Source of the DNA: Chlamydomonas sphaeroides
Lineage: Eukaryota; Chlorophyta; Chlorophyceae; Chlamydomonadales; Chlamydomonadaceae
Assembly: GCA_001662425.1 (NCBI GenBank)
Contig: BDDC01000050.1
Coordinates: 49,221-113,220 of the forward strand
DNA: 64,000 bases
Reading direction: 5' to 3'
In this document: piece after piece, positions 10,299 through 22,506 of the stretch
Layout of the letters: the number at the start of each line of letters is the position of its first letter
How positions within the stretch are numbered: the stretch's first letter is position 1
Position numbers and translations under genes: made by a program
The notes under the pieces: model-generated
What the model was told of the DNA's origin: nothing
Seen by the model: the letters and a program-made list of their open reading frames with translations, nothing else
The model's database searches: none

Positions 10299-13200
10299 AT
10301 GGCCGACCCCGGGGCCAAGCCCGTCGACACTTCCAAGGTCGACGTCGTCATTGCGTCCGCCGATGACCCCAAGAAGGCCGCTGCTGCCGACAGCGCCAAG
10401 CCCAGTGGCGGCTTCGTGTCCAACAAGGGCCTGCTGATCGGCATCGCTGTCTTCGTCTGCGTCGCCATCGGCGTCGGCGTCGGGGTCGGCGTGGGCGTGG
10501 GCCTGAAGAAGGACGATGACAAGGGCAGCGGCACCTACAGCACGGTAGTGCTGCAGGACGGCTCCAAGCAGAACGCGCCCGGGCGCACCTACTTCATCGC
10601 TGCCGATAAGGTGCGGTGCTGACGTCCGAGGAGAAATGGTTGCAGCGCAGCGCGTGACGACGGGGCTGGGCCTGCGGCCGCGGCGCCCGGGCCCCTCCTG
10701 CCGGAAGGCCCGGCAGCAGCTTCGCTGCCGGCACCTGCGCGCGCCTGCTTGCGATGCACGGCCGCTGTGCCCGGGTGGTGGTTCTGATACAGCCACCCGG
10801 CTCCCAACCGTCAACCGCCGGCGCGACCCACCCGCTGCCCACCCGCAGATCTCCTGGAACTACGCGCCCAGCGGCAAGAACATGTGCTACAACGAGGAGC
10901 TGGCCGCCAAGATGCTGGCCATGGGCCAGATTACCGCGATTGGCGTGGAGAAGGTCGGCGGCACCTTCCTCAAGGCCGTGTACCGGGAGTACACGGACAG
11001 CAGCTTCACGGTGCGTCCGGCAGCACCCACGTGTGTACGGCAGGGGTGCTGTGCGGTGCGGCAGGGGCGTCGTCGGGCCCGCAGCCCGACCCACATGAGC
11101 CCCGGCCCGCCCTCCCCTGGCTCTCCGCTCCGCCCCGCAGACGCTCAAGGCCCGGCCCGCCGAGTGGGCTCACCTGGGCAATGTGGGCCCCGTGATGCAC
11201 GCGGCGGTGGGCGACATCGTGCGCATCGTGTTCCGCAACAACCTGGACTTTGACGTCAACATGGCGCCAAGCGGCGGCCTGGCGGCGGTGAACGCGGGCG
11301 GCATGCGCAGCGCGCGCGTGGAGAAGGTGGGCGTGAGGGGTTGAACGGCACGAGCGCTATGGGCAGGGAACGAGACGTGGCGCGCGCGCATGTGCCCGGC
11401 AGGGGTGCGAGAGCGCACCGAGCGGCGCGAGCTGGCCCTGGGCCCTGCTTGGGCTCGGTCGACCCATGCGCGCGCCGCGCAAGCCCTGCCCCTGCCCTTC
11501 CCTGCCCTTCCTGCCTCGCGCTCCCTACATCGTGTCCCATGCCCTGCCGGCTCTCCGGTTCCTGCCCCCTCAGGTCCGCCCCCGCCAGACGGTGACGTAC
11601 CTGTGGAATGTGCCCGCGGCGGCCGGCCCCGTGCCGGGGAGCACCGTCAACAGCCGGCTCTGGCTGTGAGTGGATAGGGTTGGGCGGGGAAGGGCAAGAC
11701 GTGTGGCGGGAGTGCGTGCGTGTGGGCTGATGCTGCACCAGGGTCCTCCAGCGGGCTGCGGCTTTGTGGCTGCAGTCCGTGGGGAGGCGGGGCGCCGAGG
11801 TGCCAATCCGAGGGGGAGTGTGCGCACGCAGCCGCATGCAGCCGCGTGTCTGTAAAGTGCCATGCCGGGCCCCTTCTCCTGACCCGTCCCCTCTTCCCCT
11901 GCCTCTACCCCTCCCCCTCCCCGTCCCCAGCTACCGGAGCACGGTGGACCCCTACGCCCACGACAACGCCGGCCTGCTAGGCCCCGTGATTGTCACCACC
12001 GCCGCCAAGGCGCACCCCACGCTGCGCAACGACGTTGACGTCGACCGCGAGGTCATCTCGCTGTTCCAGGTACAGCAGCGTGGTCGCAGTGGGTGGGCCA
12101 GAGAGGGCAGGGGTGGGCCGAAGGGCCAATGGCGTGGACCGCGAGGAGCCTTGCCTTCCCGCTGCTCCATCCTCTGCCCCCGCTCGTCCCGCCCTGTGTC
12201 GACCCTCAGGTGACCCAGGAGCGCGCCAGCCCCTACCTGTACGACAACGACCCCAAGCTCACCCAGGGTGGGACGGGAAGGAAGTTGGGGCCGGGAGGGG
12301 GAGGGTCAGGGTTCGTGCCAGACCCAACTTCACCCCCAAGCTCAGCCAGGTGCGGTAGGGAAGTTGTCTGGGTTCCTAAAATGAGGGCGGGTTGAAGCGG
12401 CCGGGTTCGTGCCAGCCCGAAAGGCGGGCACGTGCCCCGCTAGCGAGCTGCTCCGAGGTTTGTTCGCAGACTAAACACGCGTGTTCCGAACGCTTCTGCC
12501 GTGCGCAGGTGTTGCCTGGACCAAGATGGCCATCAATGGCTGGACCTGGTGCAACATGCCCAACGACTACATTACGCTCAACGTCGGGCAGAAGGTACGG
12601 CACCAGCTGGGCTGTACGGCAGGAGGTGCGGGTACGCGCCGCGCGCCAAGGCGACCGCGAATGCACCGACTGCTCTTTGCCTACCTCCTCACCGCCCAGC
12701 CCTGCCTCTCTACAACCCTAACCCCATCAGGTCCGCTGGCACGTGGCCTCTGTTGGCTCCTCCGAGTCGCTCCACAACTACCACTGGCACGGCCATGTCG
12801 TCGAGGTGGGTGCTGCTGCCAGTTGGCGGTTGGCGGCCGGCCGCTGCCATGCTCGCCAAGCGGCACACGGCGGCTGCGCGCCCTGCGACCAAGCCTCACT
12901 TCACCCAACCGCTCTGCCCTCCTCCCAACCGCCAACCACCAACCGCAGCTCAACGGCCACCACGTGGACCAGTTCACCGCCATCCCCGGCGCCAGCCACT
13001 CCGTCAACATGGCCCCCGACGAGCCGGGCCTGTGGATGTTTCACTGCCACCTCAACTTCCACATGGACGGAGGCATGGTCAACCTGTACAAGGTCGTGGG
13101 TGAGCGTTGTGGGTGAGGTGGTGCATATGCATGAGGCAATTGTGACCCAGGCGCCTTTCCTCCCGGGGCCAACCTCCCCAAGTCGCTCACGCACCACAAC

Positions 13201-16200
13201 CTGGCACACGCCGGCGCAGGCACGCCCGCGCCGCTGCCCGCCGGCGGCCGCACGCGCACCTACTACGTCAAGGCCGAGGAGATTGAGTGGAGCTACACGG
13301 GCCCCGACAACCAGCAGAAGTGCATGTGAGTACTCGTGCCGTTGCGGCTGAAGGATGCGACGCATTGCAGCTGGAGTAGTGCCGGCAAGGCGGCTGCGCC
13401 GCAATATCCGCTGCCGCTCTCCGCGAGCCGCACCGCGAAGTAGTCCTACTGCCACCCCCTGCCGCCGCTGCTCCTCCTGATTGCCGCCATCCCACTTCTG
13501 CCTTGACCATACAGGGACCCCCCGGCCACGTTTGATGTGACCGCAACCGAGGACAGCATTGACGGCAACGTGTTCACCGAGGGCCCCTCCGCCGACTGGC
13601 CGGAGGAGGGCCCCGCCGTGCGCCTGGGGTACAAGTACACCAAGACCATCTACCGCGAGTACGAGGACGCGGACTTCACCAAAGTCAAGGTGGGGCGCAG
13701 TGAGCGTAGCAGACCTGAGCGAGCGCCTCACGCGCACGCTGCCTGTCGTGATTAGGGGGCACTGGGACCCGGGACGTCCTTGCAGCGCCTGGCTAGACGC
13801 ACCCCACCTGTCCACGTCCGTCCCATCCTTCTCACGCCGCAGGAGCGCGCCCCCGAGGACGAGTATCTCGGCATTCTGGGCCCCATCTTCCGTGCCACCG
13901 TGGGCGACACGATCAAGGTACGGCAGTACGGCGGCTATGCACAGCGATCTGGTCACGGCGTACGGCAGCAGCTCACCTGCCGCGCCTGTGCTCCGTGGTC
14001 CGAACCGCGCCCTCTTGTTGCCCCTCTGCCCTGGCACAGATTGTCCTGAAGAACGAGGCCAAGATCAACGTGACGATGCACCCACACGGCGTGCGGTACG
14101 GCAAGGGCAGCGAGGGCACGCAGTACGAGGACGGCAGCACCGCCGCGGAGCGCCGCGACGACTGCGTCAAGCCGGGCGAGACGTACACCTACATCTGGGA
14201 GGTGAGGCGGCCGCGCCCTGCCGCATTTTCTCGGGAGCGCAGGCAGGCTTCCTTCCTTTCCGCGCCTGCGGCTCTTGCGAAGCACGCAGTGCTGTGCACG
14301 CAGCGGCCTCACTCCCGTCTCCCCGCCGCCCGCTCCGCTGCCCCTCCGCGACGCCAGGTTCCCGCCCGCACGGGCCCCGGCCCTCGCGACCCCAGCTCCA
14401 TGGTGTGGATGTACCACAGCCACCTGGACGAGACGGCCGAGACGTACGCAGGCCTGGCGGGCGCCATTGTGGTGACGGACCGCGGTGCGTCTGGCGGCGA
14501 GGGGCGCGCAGGGGAGCCTGGGGCTGGGGCTAGCGAGGGGGCTTGGGGTGCTGGCGTTAGGACAGCACGACGCGTGCACGTGTGTGGGTTTGCGTATGAG
14601 GTGGCAGCTGGGGAAGGGCCGTACCGCCCTGGCGTGTGGGGTTTGTAGAGAGGCCGGGCGGGTGCAGGGTTGCGCGCCAGCCGCCGAGCCCCGACGGTTG
14701 GCCTATCTGTGCGACTGTCGCCCGCCCGAACCCGCAGCCAAGGTCAAGGAGGGCACCATGGAGACCGGCCCCATGCCGTCTGACGTGGACGGCGAGCTGT
14801 TCATCTTCTTCACCGTGGTGGACGAGATCAAGAGCGCCAACTTCATGGTACGTACGGCAGATGCCGCACGTCAACATACCAACGCGGTGCACAGCGCCAG
14901 CTCCTCTCAACCCTGCCGCTGCGCCTGCTCTTCCCACTCGGCTCATCTGTCCTTTCCTTCCCTCCCATCCCCTTCCTCGCGTCAGGCCAACCTGCGCGAC
15001 CGCCTGGGCGATGACGGCGCTGTGGCGGAGCGTGTCAGCAAGAGCATGGATGACTACCGCACCCTGGTCATGGACGGCGGCTTCATGGTGGGGCTTGGGG
15101 TGCTGGCGTGTGGGCTTGCCCCAAGAGGAGAGCTGCAGGGCGCTGTCAGATGTCGCAGCCCGCCCCTGGCTACGTACCTGGCTAAGCGTCCCTCGCGCCC
15201 CACCCGGTTGCACCTGGCGTGCGGCACACGCAGGAGCACATGCTGAAGCACGGCATCAACGGCTTCATGTACTGCAACATGCCCAAGCTCAGCTTCCTGC
15301 AGGGCGACAAGGTACAGACCCTGGCTCCTCCTGGCCAGCGCGCAGCGCCGTCCGCACATCCCTCGCACATGCCGCGAGCCGGCCCATGCACCGTCGCCGC
15401 GCCTGACTGCCCCAACCGCAAACCGCCCAACAGGTCCGGCTGCACGTGTTCGTGCTGGGCACTCTGGAGGACATGCACACCCCCAACATGGGCGGCCCTG
15501 CCTTCGCCTACAATGGCCAGAACACGGACAGCATCCAGATCGCGCCTGGCGGCATGGTCTCGGCCGACGTGCACATGACGTCGCCGGGTGGGTCGACGGG
15601 ACAAGCATCACAGCCCAGCAGCCCACTAGCCAGGGCTGGTGGCCCACCAGCAACGGGGCAAAGTGTGTAGGGTAACCACGGAACGGGACAGGGCCTCGCC
15701 CCTGCTCGCACAGCGGTCCGCTGTACTCATCTAGGCCCCCGGCCCGCGCTGCTTGCCGTACACCTGCCTGCCGTACGCAGGCGACTACGAGCTGCAGTGC
15801 CGCGTTGCCGACCACGTCATGGCCGGCATGCGCGCCAAGTACGAGGTGCGGCCCAACCCGGCCGCCAAGCTCACGCCGCTCAGCGGCGTCACGCGCGAGT
15901 ACTTCGTGTCCGCCGACCACGTGGAGTGGGACTACGCGCCGCAGGGCTACCAGCGGTGCGTGTGCCGGGCGGGGGGTGGGGGTGTGCGCTGCCTGTCGGC
16001 TGCACATGCGCACGGTTGGTGGTGCGCATGCGGCCCGCTCGCGCGTGTAGGAGCGCTGCCTGCACCGGCCTCGGCCGTTGGCCCCTTGCGGCAGCCGGGT
16101 GTGCTCCCGTGCCTCACCTGCCTTCGCCCTGCCTGCGCCTCCCCTCCGCCTCCACTGCGCCTACAGCTGTACCGATACCGACATGTCTTACGAGGCGCGC

Positions 16201-18379
16201 GTGTACCTGGAGCGCGGCGCCGGCACCATCGGCTCCAAGTACCACAAGGCCGTCTACAGGTGCGGCTCCAGTGTGTGCGTGGCGTGTGGTTGGAGGTGTT
16301 CCTGGGTGGAGCCTCGCGCCGCTGCGTGTGTGGGGCGTGTTTGGGTCGTGGGGTGTGCCGCTAACGGACGGGCGTTCACCCCGGTTCTCTCTGCAGGGAG
16401 TACACGGACGCTACCTTCACGACGCGCAAGTCCACCCCCGCCTACTACGGCACCATCGGCCCCATGCTGATTGCCGAGGTGGGTGGGAGGGCGCTGCGGG
16501 CGGGAGCAGCGGGGCTGGACAGCCTTGGTGGCGCGCGATAGGAGCGCCTTGCTATGGTAGATCATTGCACGCTGCAGGGACGGTCCAAAGTGCAGGCGGC
16601 ATCAAGACGAGTTGTTGTTGTTGTTGTTGCGCTGCCACACGTCAGGTGGGCGACAAGCTGGTGGTGCACCTGCGCAACAACCTGAACAACCTGGAGGAGT
16701 ACCCCATCAACATCTCGCCCGGCGGCGGCCTGGTGGCCGACCCCGCCTCGGCCGACGAGAACTGCGCCGAGGTGGCGGCCGGCGCCACTTGCACCTACCG
16801 CTGGATCGTGCCCGACACCGCCGGCCCCGGCGAGCGTGAGTCGTTGTGGCTGCGTTTGTGTGAGGGGGTTTCGCGCGTGGAAGGACGCGCCCGTTGTTGC
16901 GCGTGCAGGGCAGCCAGGCGCGGGGTGTTTTTGGTGTCGTGTCTCGTTCGATTCTGATGAACTAACCCTTGCGAACCCCTTTGGGTACCCCAGAGGACTT
17001 CAACACTGCCGTGTACGGCTACACCAGCAGCGTGGACGTGGCCACGGCGCCCAGCGCTGGCCTGGCGGGCGCGCTGGTGGTGGCGGGCCGCGGCGAGCTG
17101 CAGTCCGGCAGCCTGCTTCCCAAGGGCGTCGACATGATGGTGCCGCTGTACTGGCAGGTGCGTACGGCGTGTTGGCTGTGTTGTACTACATGGTCCTGTA
17201 CGGCGTGGGGCACCGCCGGCTTCGGCCGCCTTGCGGAGCCGTCACCTAGTGGGATCTTCTGCCCTCCGCCAGCTCATCTTGCACGCGCCGTCGCGTGGAC
17301 TTCGCGCGGCCCTGCCCTGAAACACTTAAGGACCAGCGTGCAAGTTGTTTAAGGGTACCTGAGACAACCGCCGCCTGCAGGGCACCTAAACCCTAGAACC
17401 CTAACCGTGCAGGTGGTGGACGAGAACTCGAGCCCCTACGTCGGCCTGAACGACGAGACCGCCGGCCTCAACATGACCATCGTCGAGAACGACGCCGTGC
17501 TGGCCGGCATGTACGACGTGAGTGTACGGCAGTGCGCGGCATGGGTGCCGTGCCCCTGACGGAGGGCGCAGCTCCGCCGCCGTTGGTTCCTGCCCTTTCA
17601 TGTCTAATGTGCCTTCGCATTCTTGTCGTACGTTGCCGTACCGCAGGAGGGCAACCGCATGCACTCGATCAACGGCTACGTGTTCTGCAACATGCCCAAG
17701 CCCGTTATCAAGATTGGCCAGGTCGTGCGCTGGGTGCTGGTCGCGTACGGCACCGAGGGCGACTTCCACGCGCCGTACTTCGGCGGCCAGGTCGTCCAGG
17801 TGCGGCGGCACTGCACGGATGTACGTGCAACGCGTTACGGACGTCTTCACGCTGCGTCACGGCCCGGCGCCCCCCTACGCTTGCTCCCCGGTGCCAGTGC
17901 TGCTAATAGCCCCGGCCGTGCTCGCTCAGCAACTTGCCCGCCGTCTGCCTTGCCTGCCGCGCTCCACCCCAGGCCGACCGCAACGGCTACGGCACGCTGG
18001 CCTCTCTCATGCCGTCCATTGCCCGCGTGGCGGACATGACTGCCAGTGAGTGTCCGTCCCAGAGCGCACCAGGGACAAGGGCAGGGCAACGAGGGACGCA
18101 TGGGAGGCACAGGCACACGGGGGGCCAGGGCGCCGGAGACCTGCAGCTCTTGTTTCAGGGGCTGCTGGCTGGCTGGCTGGTCGTATGCTGATTGCTGTAC
18201 CGGAAGGGGCCTCGGGACGGCTCGCGGCTGTCTGTTCAGCTGTCCTAATCCCGTCCGCTGCCGTCCCCGTTTCCTCCTCCGCCCCGCCCGCAGCCGACCC
18301 CGGCACGTGGCTGCTGTACTGCGACGTGCACGACCACTACCAGGCCGGCATGATTGCGCAGTTCTCCGTGACCAACTAG
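10299..18379 (+). CDS. FOX1: Multicopper ferroxidase, FOX1 type
   Basis: Ceruloplasmin-like ferroxidase. In the algal high-affinity iron pathway, enzymes of this type oxidise Fe(II) to Fe(III) at the cell surface for an iron permease. Twenty-seven exons give 1179 residues: 10299-10610, 10849-11010, 11141-11326, 11574-11665, 11931-12069, 12210-12267, 12509-12594, 12731-12805, 12949-13099, 13151-13325, 13515-13689, 13843-13917, 14040-14201, 14358-14484, 14738-14847, 14986-15087, 15234-15311, 15434-15587, 15781-15955, 16167-16259, 16397-16478, 16646-16835, 16994-17157, 17413-17517, 17647-17799, 17973-18045, 18294-18379. A membrane anchor lies at about residues 47-69 (GLLIGIAVFVCVAIGVGVGV). Three internal repeats follow (six cupredoxin folds by family knowledge). 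Trinuclear-site motifs: HxH 363-365, HCH 402-404, HPH 576-578, HSH 636-638. Type-1 sites: H360/C403/H408/M413, H770/C813/H818/M823, H1117/C1161/H1166/M1171. All introns are GT-AG and all phases agree. Confidence 0.93.
16611..16629 (+). repeat. (gtt)n microsatellite in ferroxidase intron
   Basis: A short gtt/ttg run in the intron between exons 16397-16478 and 16646-16835. Confidence 0.85.
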
Positions 18380-19193
18380 ATGAGCGCGACACGTGGTGCG
18401 GCTGAACGCTTTCTTTTTGTGCCGTGACGTTCCGGCAGGGAGGCGTATCGCCGCTGCGGCGTTGCGTGCCGGAGCCGGGGGTGTGGTGGAGGGGAGCTTT
18501 GAGGGGCGTGAGCGTGGAAGCAGAAGCCCTTGCGGCCGGCTGGCAGCTGTGCCGGGCTTAGCGGATCACCGGAACATAGAAGTGCTTTAGGCGCAGGCCC
18601 TCTGACAAGGACGCTCGCTTACCTATGTCGGCTCTTGTGTTTCCGCGCTGCCACGGGATGGCAGGCATGCATTCGTGACCCCCTCTTAGTGCATGTCTGC
18701 GTGACCCTGCATTGGTGCAAAACACGACCCATGTCGTGTGTGTTTGTGTGTGACGTTCTGTTACCTATCTCAGCAGCGTAGTGCGCAACGAGGTGTGTGG
18801 AGCATGTAGCGCGTCGTGCGGGGAGGAAGGGGCCGGCATGTGCGCGGGGCAGGGGATAGGACAAGGCGCTCAGGCGCCTCACGCGCCCGGCCGTTCGGAA
18901 CCTGCTGTGGATGATAAGCGTTGTTTATACCAATGTGTGTATCGTATGTGGCGGTGCCCGGGCAAGGAACGAATGCGCGTGGCCGCATGCCAATAACCAG
19001 AGCAGTGAGCCACCTGCTCTGTTCTGCGTGTAAGCGTCGATCAGGTGGGACCCTCAGGTGTTTGATACGTGGCGATTCGTGTGATACGGGCAGAAGTAGC
19101 TCCCCCTCTCCGACTATGAGAATTAGCTCCGTCGATGAGCACTGCCGTTCTCGGGCAGCAGAGTAGATAGGGTCCCCTATGGGGAACTCAGCC
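18380..19193. other. Ferroxidase 3' flank
   Basis: I see no gene. A TGTAA at 19029-19033, the usual polyadenylation signal in chlamydomonad algae, is a candidate 3' end for the ferroxidase and would imply a 3' UTR of about 650 nt. Confidence 0.4.
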
Positions 19194-19467
19194 TCAGGCA
19201 GGGGGTTGCCTCAGTAGAAAGGGGTATGCGACTGGTACGGATTCGGACAGCATCTGCCGCCGCGCCGCCTGGTAGACCGCCTCGTGCTGCCCCTCGCTGC
19301 CGGACCTCGGGCAGCTGCCGCCGCGCCGCCTTGTAGTCCGCCTTGCGCGCCGCCTGCTCGTCATCAACGCACGCGGTGCAAAACGTTTGGTGCTTGCGTT
19401 TGCCCAGCATAGCGCACTCATGCAGTGGACATACGGGAACATCAGTATGTGTAGGGAACAACTTCAT
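19194..19467 (-). pseudogene. Small Cys/His protein remnant with one frameshift
   Basis: From the ATG at 19467 (-) the frame reads a Cys/His segment (VCPLHECAMLGKRKHQTFC, then TAC) followed by KADYKAARRQLPEVR. The natural continuation (SEGQHEAVYQAARRQMLSES, then VPVAYPF) lies in the next frame, entered by skipping one base near 19304, and ends at 19194. The two halves share a repeated Y-K/Q-AARRQ block, which supports reading them together. The pattern C-x4-C...C-x2-C could bind zinc. I do not recognise the family. It may be a broken gene, a gene with a sequencing error, or a fragment of a mobile element. The intact-frame version ends at 19177. Confidence 0.4.
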
Positions 19468-20012
19468 TTCTTTATGCGCGAGGTCTTCAAGGTCTGCTCC
19501 GACAGGTCGCGCTGCAACACTTGGGATTGTCTCTAGCGTCGCGCGGCTGCTGCGCCCCGCTTCTGGTCTGATCGCCTTGGGCGTGCCAGTACCTTGCCCC
19601 CGACAACCTGTCCTCGTGTCCCACGCGTTGCAATTTGCTCAACGGCGTGCGGCCTTGGTTGCGGGACCAAGGCAAGAAGCAGATTACAGCCAAGTTGCGC
19701 GGGTAGGTGCGCTCACGGATGCGCGTGCAACAGGTATGGGGCAGAATTACGGGCAGCGCCAGCTTCGTTATATCAATAGAGCGCAATATCATATACCACG
19801 CAGTCGTGGTCCGGGGCGTTAGGAGTGTGCGTCGCGACAGGTCGCCAGCCGTCGCCGACTGCAAGCGCCAACGCGCTACGGGTACAATCGCGGAGCTGGC
19901 CCAAAGCTAGGGCAAACTGTCCCAAGAAAGCACTTCGAACATGAACTAGTTGTATGCGCTCTGTTGTTGATGTTGCCTTCGTGACCTTCCCCGACCTTTC
20001 CGTGAACTTGAC
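19468..20012. other. Intergenic, no gene seen
   Basis: This lies between the Cys/His remnant and the membrane-protein gene. ORFs on both strands overlap and have no recognisable motif. It presumably holds the promoter of the gene starting at 20013. Confidence 0.4.
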
Positions 20013-22506
20013 ATGTCTTGCTGGTTGCTAACCTGGTTGTCCAAGCCGGCCACGGTCTGGCTCCTACTGCTTACAACATGCCTTATGTTGACGTCTACGG
20101 GAGCTGAGGCTGCCGAGGAACCACTGTGGCGACAAGGTGCGCATGCTGGCCACATGCGCCCGGCTGACGCCGTGGAGCCATTCCAGCGCAGCCAGCATGG
20201 CGACTTATGATACACAACACTGACATGTGTGCGCTGGGACAATTGTTCACCTGCCATCCCCAGGTCGCGCGTGGCTGCAGGCTTCGTCACCCTCACCTGC
20301 CGGTAAGCCCGCACCAGCTGCCATCAATTCCCATACCGCTTAGCTCGCGGCTGCAAAGCGCTACAGTTGATTCCTAGTACATCAGCCCATCCACCGACCG
20401 CTTGGCCTGTAGCGCCTCGCCCTGGGCGCGCGAACCATCGTGAATCCTCCCCCTCCCCCAGTCGCCACAACCCCCCGGAAAGAGAAGCATAAGCGCCCCT
20501 CACCCTGCCCGCAGCGGTCAACGCCACTACCTCCCGGGTCAACACCACCGCCTTGGCTGGCAACGCCACCGCCCCCCGGGTCAACTCAACCGCCCTGACC
20601 AGCAACGCCACTAATGCCACAGCACCTGCCGCCGGCCAGTCGCCGCAGCATTGGCTCGACAAGCGCCTCCCGGTCGACCTACCCGCCGACATGACTATTC
20701 GGCAGACAAGTAAGCCATCTCAACCGGAACTCCAGCCCCTGCACGTCAGTCGCTACGGCCTAGGCAGTCAGGTATCGCACTTCACGCCCTATTGGCGTCA
20801 TCCTCCCCCCCAACCCGCCCTGTAACGATTGTCCTTACCTCCGCCGCCCCCGGCAGTCATCGTCGGGTGCTTCGTGGCTTTCGTGCTTGTGCTGCTCGTC
20901 ATCCTGATAATCGTCTGGCTCTGTAGCTGCATGCGCTGCTGCTGCTGGAAGCCGGCGGCGGCCGACAGCGCGGCGGCGCCGGCGCCGGCCGCCGCCGCCA
21001 GCCAGCACCCCGGTGTCGCGGAGGACGTGATGCCGTACAGGGGGCCAACGGTCAGGGCCAACCGCAGCCCCAACGGCACCGTACAGACGACGCGTCGCGT
21101 CACCGCCGCCAGGCCCCGCAACGCCTTCGCATGGCTGTGCGGCCGTCGGGGTGCGGCCGCAGCCGGCGGCGGCAGCCTGCGGCCGGGTGAGGACGTCGAG
21201 GCGCCAGCCGTCGAGGGGACCGTGCCGTGGGCGGGATCGCACGCGGAGAAGGCGGTGAGTCGCTGAGAGGGTGGCCCAAGGGGAAGACGATGCGGTACGC
21301 GTGGCACCGGCGGCCCCAGGGAGCTAGGGTCCCGTCCGTGTCCTCCTTTCCCTGCCGGCATTGCTTCCCCCCATCCCTGAACGCCTTTCTGCGCCGTGCT
21401 CTTGGCAGGCCCCGAGCAAGGTCAAGAGCTATGATGGTGGCGAGATCCGCCCCGAGGACGTCGAGGAAGCTGCTGGAGCCGGCGGCGCCTTCGCCATCGT
21501 GTCGTACAACCGAGCCGCCGGCGCGGCCTCGGCGGCACCGCCGCCGCTCACGGTGACGCTGCCGCCGCCGCTTGAAGGCGAGGGATTGATCGTCATGGCA
21601 TCGGGCGGCGGCGCCGCCCTCGCCATCGGCTCGGCAGCGGCTGACGGCGCGCCGCTGTCGCCGCCCCGACAGTCGTTTGACGCCTCGTCCGTGACGTTGT
21701 CACCGTACGGCGTACGGCCACGGGGCGAGCGTACGTATGGCCCGGATGCTTCCCCGTCATGGGCTAGCAGTGAAGGCAGCGGCGGCGGGGCCAAACAGGG
21801 CGCCGACGGCAGCGACCGCGACAGCGGGAGCAGCCGTGGCGGTTGCGACTCCCGCCGTAGCAGCGTCGCGAGGTTCAACGAGCGGCTCGCCGCCGGTGCT
21901 GCCGCCGTCGGCGCCGCCGCCATGGCCGCCGCCAGCCGCAGCGGGGTGCTATACCTCTCCTCATGGTCCCCACGGCGGCCAATCCCATCGATGCACCCAA
22001 CGGCGCCGCCGCCGCTGCCGTCGCCGCCACCGTCGACCGCCGCCGCCGTCGCTGCGATCCTAGCGGATGGCGCCACCGCGGCGACGGACCCGCCACTTCC
22101 GTCGTGGTACCTCCCGCAGCCGCCGGCGTCGCCGCCGCCAGACGCGTCTGCGCAGGGATACAACCCACTCTACCAGCGCTGGCGGCGCCTCCGGCAGCAG
22201 CAGCTGCAGCCCGGCGCCGCCGCCAGCCCCGGCCAGCTCCGGCTGTGGTACAACGTCGTCTATGCCGATCGCACCTCCGGCGGCAGCGGCGCCGACCGCG
22301 GCAGCGGCGGCTTGGCGGCGGCGGCGGCGCGCGGCGCCATCAGCGCGGGCGGCGCGGGGGCGGCCGCGGCGGGGCCGTGCGTGGCGCCGCGCGTGCCGGT
22401 CATCTCGCTGCGACGCTTCCTGCGTGAACCTGAGGAGGAGGATGGAGAGGAGGGGGAAGGGCGGTTTGATGCGCAGGACGGCGAGCTCGGAGGTCGCACG
22501 GCGTGA
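20013..22506 (+). CDS. Predicted N-glycosylated single-pass membrane protein
   Basis: Unrecognised protein, modelled as four exons: 20013-20136, 20515-20709, 20857-21254 and 21409-22506, about 604 residues, with compatible phases. Exon 1 is a signal peptide (hydrophobic core VWLLLLTTCLMLTS, then AEAAEE). Exon 2 is a short ectodomain with six N-x-S/T sequons spaced along a Thr/Ala-rich stretch. Exon 3 opens with one strong transmembrane helix (VAFVLVLLVILIIVWLC) followed by CMRCCCWK, a likely palmitoylation or membrane-edge patch. The remaining 450-odd residues would be cytoplasmic, low complexity and Ser/Pro/Gly-rich. Type I topology is inferred. The first intron (378 nt) could hide a further small exon (gtcgcgcg...ctgccg near 20264-20304). 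No catalytic domain is visible; a surface receptor or wall-linked protein are both possible. Confidence 0.6.
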
